Below are positions 4,253 to 8,157 of a stretch of DNA of 8,157 nucleotides, in pieces. A program made the translations under genes and the position numbers. Source of the stretch: Chloroflexota bacterium (GTDB lineage Bacteria; Chloroflexota; Limnocylindria; Limnocylindrales; CSP1-4). The stretch is taken from assembly GCA_021785115.1 (NCBI GenBank), contig JAJYGO010000084.1:1-8157 (forward strand), written 5' to 3'. Position 1 is the stretch's first letter. Each line of letters begins with the position of its first letter. The notes under the pieces were generated by a model. It did not search any database. It was not told the DNA's origin and was given only the letters and a program-made list of their open reading frames with translations.

Positions 4253-5290
4253 TCAGTCCGGCCAGGCCACGGCGATCCGGCCGCGGAGATCCGGCAACGG
4301 AAGCGACGCGGCCTCGGCCTCGACCGCGGCGCGCTCCGCCGGCGAGAGGCGGCGCCAGGGCTGGACGGTCACCGCGTGCTGCGCGCGGCGCCACGTCCCG
4401 ACCACCTCTCCCGCGACGAGGAGGGCGCCCGGCCAGACCCGTGGGGTCCAGAGGTCGCGGCGACGTTCGGCGTCGGGCACCAGGAGCTCACGATCGGCGC
4501 CCTGGAGCAGGAAGTAGGCATCACCACTGGGGAGGAGCCGGGCGACCGGCGCTGACGAGGGGAGCGCGGGCGGGTCGCGGAACGCCGGCTCGTCGACGGC
4601 GAGGATCCAGGCGTCGCCGACCGGTGTTCGCGCCGGCGCCAGGGATCGTGCCAGCTCCTCGAAGGCGGCGCGCCCGTGCGCCGGCGCGATCCCGGCCCAC
4701 CGGGCGAACGCGGCGGGTGTCGCGGGACCGAAGACGTGCAGGTACCGCCGCGCCAGCTCGAGCCGGGCGTCACGCGGATCGACCTCGGGCGGCGGGACGG
4801 TCCAGACGGTCGGCTGTCGCGCGCCGTCCCACCGGATCAGGACCCGGCCGGTCGGTGCGGCGTACCGCAGTCGGTTGGGGTGTTCGCCCAGCCCGCGGCC
4901 CGCCTCGCCGTACGGCACCCGGCGACCGCCGAGGAGAGCGTCCAGGCGGGAGGCGATGTCCTCGGCACGCCGCAGTCCGGCGGCATCGGACGGCAGCCTC
5001 CCCAGCGAGAAGACCGCCAGATCGCGTCGCGCGACGACGTAGGCGCTGAAGCGTGGTCCCCACAGCTGGGCGAGCGAGGCGTCCTCCCACGAGGACGGCT
5101 CCGTCGCCGCGACCCGCGCGTGGATCGAGAGGAGGGCGGCGCGGGGCATGCTGTCCTGGAGGCCGGCCCATGCCGCCCGGCGGAGGGAGGACGGGCCGGG
5201 CGCGAGCCGCTCGTCGAGCGCGCCGACCCACCGGCGGTACGCGAGGATCTGCGTGCGCCCGAGGGCGAGTCGTGCCGTCACGTCGGCCAT
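4253..5290 (-). CDS. AlkZ/YcaQ-like winged-helix DNA-binding protein (HTH_42 family)
   Basis: This 345-residue soluble protein has the layout of the winged-helix 'HTH_42' family, which includes the DNA glycosylases AlkZ (YcaQ) and AlkX. The N-terminal helical region has 'RRAAWAGLQDSMPRAALLSI' at ~37-56, where the family has its 'GLQAQ...a...l' motif. Next is 'SLAQLWGPRFSAYVVARRDL' (72-91), which takes the place of the family's 'lwr.RGtlhlv' strand, followed by 'RRYLHVFGPATPAAFARWAG' (the 'yl..yGPat..dFa.W.G' motif) about two-thirds through. The tail 'WRRLSPAERAAVEAEAASLP' is the usual C-terminal helix. Glycosylase members use two glutamines in a Q-x-Q motif. Here the equivalent reads Q45-D-S47, so the second glutamine is missing and glycosylase activity is doubtful. 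The start is ATG 5288-5290 with only a weak GGA upstream. A GTG three codons in is possible. A GC hairpin follows the stop. The molecular role is not settled. Confidence 0.8.
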   Translation of the reverse strand: MADVTARLALGRTQILAYRRWVGALDERLAPGPSSLRRAAWAGLQDSMPRAALLSIHARVAATEPSSWEDASLAQLWGPRFSAYVVARRDLAVFSLGRLPSDAAGLRRAEDIASRLDALLGGRRVPYGEAGRGLGEHPNRLRYAAPTGRVLIRWDGARQPTVWTVPPPEVDPRDARLELARRYLHVFGPATPAAFARWAGIAPAHGRAAFEELARSLAPARTPVGDAWILAVDEPAFRDPPALPSSAPVARLLPSGDAYFLLQGADRELLVPDAERRRDLWTPRVWPGALLVAGEVVGTWRRAQHAVTVQPWRRLSPAERAAVEAEAASLPLPDLRGRIAVAWPD

Positions 5291-5293
5291 CGT

Positions 5294-5507
5294 CCGCGGG
5301 CTGTCAACGGCGGAACGAGAATACGGGGCGGCGACCGCCTTCCACCGGCTCTCCGCGGAGGCGTGGGACGGGCTGGAGGCCGAGGCCCGCGCCCTCGTGG
5401 CGTTCCTCGCCCCCCGCGACCCCGCCGTCTACCGGCGCTACGCCCGCTGGTGGGACGGGCTGCCGGGCGCCGAGGTCCACGTGCTGGGTCGCCCGCCGTC
5501 GAACTGA
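5294..5507 (+). pseudogene. Plus-strand coding remnant, C-terminal fragment without a start
   Basis: The frame ending at TGA 5505-5507 reads 'ATAFHRLSAEAWDGLEAEAR', then 'ALVAFLAPRDPAVYRRYARW', then 'WDGLPGAEVHVLGRPPSN'. Nearly every third base is G or C and the composition is protein-like, so this stretch looks truly coding on the plus strand. No ATG/GTG start with a ribosome site precedes it. The first in-frame ATG (5148) lies deep inside the antisense winged-helix gene, where the residues become Arg/Ser/Pro-rich shadow sequence. The 'F..L....w..leaEa..l..FL' pattern is loosely like the C-terminal helix of winged-helix AlkZ-type proteins, but I do not recognise it firmly. It is squeezed between two minus-strand genes, ending 13 bases before the ATPase stop. 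I infer a leftover 3' end of a displaced gene. Confidence 0.5.
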
Positions 5508-5519
5508 CGAGCCGGGCGC

Positions 5520-8057
5520 TCACGCGACCCAGGCGGCGCGACCCCGGCCCCTGGACCGGACGGCCTCGGCCACGATCGCCGGGGCGAGCGCGACGAGCGC
5601 GACGAGCAGCCAGTCGCCGAGGTCGAGCGGGGTCGCGCGGAACGCCGCCGCGAGGACCGGGACGTAGGGGATCAGCGCCTGGACCGCGACCGCGACGAGG
5701 CACGCCCCGAGGAGGAGCCCGTTCGTCCCGAGGCGGTGGATCGGCTCGCGGAGGCTCCGGTTCGCGTACGCCCGGACGCACTGGCCGACGACGAGCGTCG
5801 TGTACGCGAGCCAGGCCGCGTGCTCGAACGTGCCGCCGTGGGTGAGCATGACGACGAGGGCGGCGCCGGCCGTGAACCCGCCCGCGCCCGCCATCCGGGC
5901 GAGGATCGCGGTCGTCAGGAGGGGGCGCTCCGCGTGGCGCGGCGGGCGGCGCATGAGGTCGGGCTCGGCCGGCTCGCGCTCGAAGGCGATCGAGGTCGTG
6001 AGGTCGATGAACAGCTCCATCCACAGGATCTGGAGCGGGATGAGGACCTGGCGCTCGGCCACGAACACCGTCGAGACGAGGATGAAGCCGAGGAACGCGA
6101 TGTGCGTCGAGAGCAGGAAGACGAGGCCCTTCTGCACGTTGTCGACGATCCGCCGACCCTCGGCCAGCCCGTACAGGAGGGTCGCGAACGAGTCGTCGCC
6201 GAGGACGAGGTCGGACGCCTCGCGGGCGACCGCGGTGCCGCTCCCCATCGCGACCGCGACGTCGGCGCCGTGGAGCGCCGGGGCGTCGTTGACACCGTCC
6301 CCGGTCACGGCGACGATCCGGTGCTCCGCGCGCGCCGCCCGCACGAGGCGCTGCTTGCCCTCGGGGGTCGATCGCGCGACGACGTGGAGGTCCGGCAGCT
6401 CGGCGGCCAGGCGCGCGTCGTCCCATGCGGCGACCTCCTCGCCGGTCACGATCCGGTCGGCGTCGAGGCCTGCCTCCCGGGCGATCGCCGCCGCGGTCCG
6501 CGGGTGGTCCCCGGTGACCACGACGACCTGGATCCCCGCGCCCCGCGCGGTCGCCATGGCGTCGTCGATCCCCGGCCGGATCGGGTCCGCGAAGCCGACG
6601 AGCGCGTGCATCCGCCAGGGCTCGTCGTCGATCCGCCCGGCCAGCCCGACGAGCCGCTCGCCGGCCTCGGCCGTCGCCTCGATGAGGATGGCCCAGCGCT
6701 CGCGCTCGAGGGCGTCGGCCCCGCCGTTCGCCTCGACGTAGGCGAGGACGACCTCGGGGGCGCCGAGGCCGAGGCTCTCGATCCGCCCCGCGCGCCGGGC
6801 GCGGGTCCTCGTCACGGGGACCGCGTCCGAGGCCGGGATCGCCTCGACGAGGTCGGACGCGTCGAGGCGCGACCTCCCGTCGCAGGCGTCGACGGCGGCC
6901 CGGAGGGCCCGGGTGAACGACGCCGGGGCGATCTCCTCCCCGGGCCAGGCGTCCTCCTCGGCCCGGAGCGCCTCCTCGAGCAGGCGGCGGCGCTCGACGG
7001 GGTCGTCGACCGGGCCGTCCGGCGTGCGGACCGACGAGACGTCCAGGCGGTTCTGGGTGATCGTCCCGGTCTTGTCGGTGACGATGAGGTCCACGGCCCC
7101 CAGCGTCTCCTCGGCGTTCAGCCGGCGGACGAGGACGCCCCGCCGGAGGAGCCGGTACGCCCCGAGGCCGAGGATGACCGCGAGGAGGATCGGCGGCTCC
7201 TCGGGGATCGCGGCGATCGCGGCCGAGATGCCGGCGAGGACGTTCGCCCCGAGCGCGTGGCCCCGGACGAACCCCATCCCGGTCGTGAACGCGATGAGGC
7301 CGATCGCGACGACGAGGAGGATCCGCACGAGCCGGTCGAGCTCGCGCTGGAGCGGGCTCCGCCGGCGCTCCACGGTCGTCAGGCCGCCGGCGATCCGCCC
7401 GAGCTCGGTGGCGGGGCCGATCGCCACGACGATCCCCTCGCCCCGGCCGCCGACGACGCTGGTCCCCGCGTGGGCGATCGAGCGACGGCTGGCGAGGGGG
7501 GCGTCCGCCGGATCGGGCTCGACGCGCCCCTCCTCGGGGATCGACTCGCCGGTGAGCGCGCTCCGGTCGAGGAGGAGGCGGTCGGCGCGGGCGATGCGGA
7601 CGTCGGCCGGCACGACGTCGCCCGCCTGGAGGAGGACGACGTCGCCCGGGACGAGCGTCGCGGCCGGAGCGGCGCTGACGCTGCCGCCGCGACGGACGCG
7701 CGCCACCGGGGCCGAGGCCTCCCGCAGCGCCTCGAGGGCGCGCTCGCCTCGGTACTCGGTCACGACGTCGGCCCCGACGATCGGGAGGAGCCCCAGGAGG
7801 ACGAGGATCCCGTCGCGCGGTTCGCCGACGAGGATCGCGAGGAGGCCGGCCGCCGCGAGCATGAGGACGAACGGCTCCGTGAACGCGTCGAGGACCATCC
7901 GCCAGACCGGCTCGCGCGCGGCGTCCTCGAGCGCGTTCGGTCCGGCATCCTCGGCGCGGCGGCGGGCGTCGTCGGCCGCCAGCCCGGACGCGGGATCCAC
8001 CCCGAGCGCGGCGGCCACGTCGACCGTCGTCAGCGCGTGCCAGTCGTCCATCGTCAC
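5520..8057 (-). CDS. P-type cation-transporting ATPase
   Basis: This is an 845-residue inner-membrane ion pump driven by ATP. The domains run as follows. An N-terminal cation-ATPase domain has 'LGVDPASGLAADDARRRAED'. M1-M2 follow at ~57-100. The actuator domain has TGES at 169-172. In M4, 'AAIPEEPPILLAVILGLGA' holds PEEPP at 285-289. The phosphorylation site is DKTGT with D328. A short nucleotide domain has LGAPE at 431-435 where KGAPE is usual. The P-domain 'TGDHPRT' and 'PEGKQRLVRA' lead to the hinge GDGVNDAP at 586-593. Six C-terminal helices follow, with M6 'QILWMELFIDLTTSIAFERE'. The group with 'ELxID....FE.EP..p..M.RPPR' in M6-M7 belongs to Ca2+/P2-like pumps. M5 ('FLLSTHIAFLGF') lacks the SERCA Asn/Glu site-I ligands, suggesting one ion site. 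Ca2+ or Mn2+ is therefore a guess. GTG 8055-8057 is chosen because GAGGAG (8066-8071) lies eight bases upstream. ATG 8051 is the alternative. Confidence 0.93.
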   Translation of the reverse strand: MTMDDWHALTTVDVAAALGVDPASGLAADDARRRAEDAGPNALEDAAREPVWRMVLDAFTEPFVLMLAAAGLLAILVGEPRDGILVLLGLLPIVGADVVTEYRGERALEALREASAPVARVRRGGSVSAAPAATLVPGDVVLLQAGDVVPADVRIARADRLLLDRSALTGESIPEEGRVEPDPADAPLASRRSIAHAGTSVVGGRGEGIVVAIGPATELGRIAGGLTTVERRRSPLQRELDRLVRILLVVAIGLIAFTTGMGFVRGHALGANVLAGISAAIAAIPEEPPILLAVILGLGAYRLLRRGVLVRRLNAEETLGAVDLIVTDKTGTITQNRLDVSSVRTPDGPVDDPVERRRLLEEALRAEEDAWPGEEIAPASFTRALRAAVDACDGRSRLDASDLVEAIPASDAVPVTRTRARRAGRIESLGLGAPEVVLAYVEANGGADALERERWAILIEATAEAGERLVGLAGRIDDEPWRMHALVGFADPIRPGIDDAMATARGAGIQVVVVTGDHPRTAAAIAREAGLDADRIVTGEEVAAWDDARLAAELPDLHVVARSTPEGKQRLVRAARAEHRIVAVTGDGVNDAPALHGADVAVAMGSGTAVAREASDLVLGDDSFATLLYGLAEGRRIVDNVQKGLVFLLSTHIAFLGFILVSTVFVAERQVLIPLQILWMELFIDLTTSIAFEREPAEPDLMRRPPRHAERPLLTTAILARMAGAGGFTAGAALVVMLTHGGTFEHAAWLAYTTLVVGQCVRAYANRSLREPIHRLGTNGLLLGACLVAVAVQALIPYVPVLAAAFRATPLDLGDWLLVALVALAPAIVAEAVRSRGRGRAAWVA

Positions 8058-8139
8058 GGGCAGCGCTCCTCTTCGGTCGGGCACCAATGATGAGGCCGGC
8101 CGACGGGCCGCGGCGCGCTCCCGCCGTGCCGCCGCGCGC

Positions 8140-8156
8140 TACGATCGCGCAGAGTG
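8140..8156 (+). promoter_or_regulatory. Possible leaderless promoter for a gene beyond the window
   Basis: TACGAT at 8140-8145 is a good -10 hexamer, followed eight bases later by GTG 8154-8156 at the window edge. This spacing is what leaderless genes of high-GC bacteria often show, and it would read away from the divergent ATPase. No -35 is evident, and the coding sequence is not visible. Confidence 0.25.
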
Positions 8157-8157
8157 G

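Noticed and set aside
4141..5845. Long plus-strand frames (4141-5049 and 4676-5845) across the winged-helix gene
   Set aside because: Both are antisense to the recognisable winged-helix protein or the ATPase, with Arg/Pro/Gly-rich composition and no domain signal. Only the short 5294-5507 portion of a third frame looks coding.
5278..6426. 382-codon minus-strand frame overlapping the ATPase gene
   Set aside because: It is out of frame with the ATPase, is an Arg/Pro/Gly/Ala-rich low-complexity translation, and has no motif. It is a shadow frame.
5736..8090. Very long plus-strand open frame (784 codons) opposite the ATPase
   Set aside because: It is antisense to a complete P-type ATPase with all catalytic motifs. 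Its translation is Arg/Asp/Gly/Pro/Glu-rich with no domain, the usual mirror effect of GC-biased third positions.
1..8157. CRISPR arrays, tRNA/rRNA genes, insertion sequences or attachment sites
   Set aside because: I saw no regularly spaced direct repeats, RNA-gene signatures, transposase frames or terminal inverted repeats on either strand.

Overview
The window is very GC-rich bacterial DNA with third codon positions that are mostly G or C. It holds two TetR regulators of the TetR_C_1 type, an F420-type (Ddn-like) reductase, an AlkZ-like winged-helix protein and HicAB-type remnants. This mix fits an F420-using high-GC lineage such as Actinomycetota or Chloroflexota. I cannot place it more precisely from sequence alone. 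I see no rRNA, tRNA, CRISPR array, transposase or phage gene.

Layout. Bases 2-298 (+) are the 3' end of a zinc-type/medium-chain (MDR) oxidoreductase gene that begins upstream of the window. Bases 285-956 (-) are a scarred locus: a HicB-like antitoxin, preceded with a 4-base overlap by only the C-terminal part of a HicA-like toxin, whose 5' half is replaced by the first ~35 codons of another MDR oxidoreductase. Divergent from this is TetR-1 (1051-1743, +), with two tandem palindromes between them. TetR-1 converges on a two-gene minus-strand operon: a membrane-anchored Ddn-like reductase (2372-2953) and a GNAT acetyltransferase (1753-2382) that overlap by 11 bases. Divergent from that operon is TetR-2 (3140-3823, +), a paralogue of TetR-1, again with a pair of operator-like palindromes in the shared promoter region. 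So the segment 956-3823 is two 'TetR plus divergent enzyme' units side by side. One (TetR-2/reductase/acetyltransferase) looks intact. The other (TetR-1/MDR) has lost most of its enzyme gene.

Downstream, 3824-4252 holds a frameshifted LuxR-type helix-turn-helix remnant (-) and a strong GC hairpin. Then come an AlkZ-like winged-helix protein (4253-5290, -), a short plus-strand coding remnant without a credible start (5294-5507), and a complete P-type cation-transporting ATPase of 845 residues (5520-8057, -). The last 70 bases may hold a leaderless promoter for a plus-strand gene beyond the window.

How the genes may work together. The best functional hypothesis is that TetR-2 senses a small hydrophobic or drug-like molecule and de-represses the reductase and acetyltransferase, a likely detoxification pair. 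TetR-1 probably did the same for the broken MDR gene and may now act elsewhere or cross-talk. The ATPase and the winged-helix protein appear functionally separate. I did not find a convincing wholly new system. The most unusual signals are the MDR-hicA junction, the duplicated TetR/operator architecture, and several altered key residues in the ATPase and winged-helix protein.
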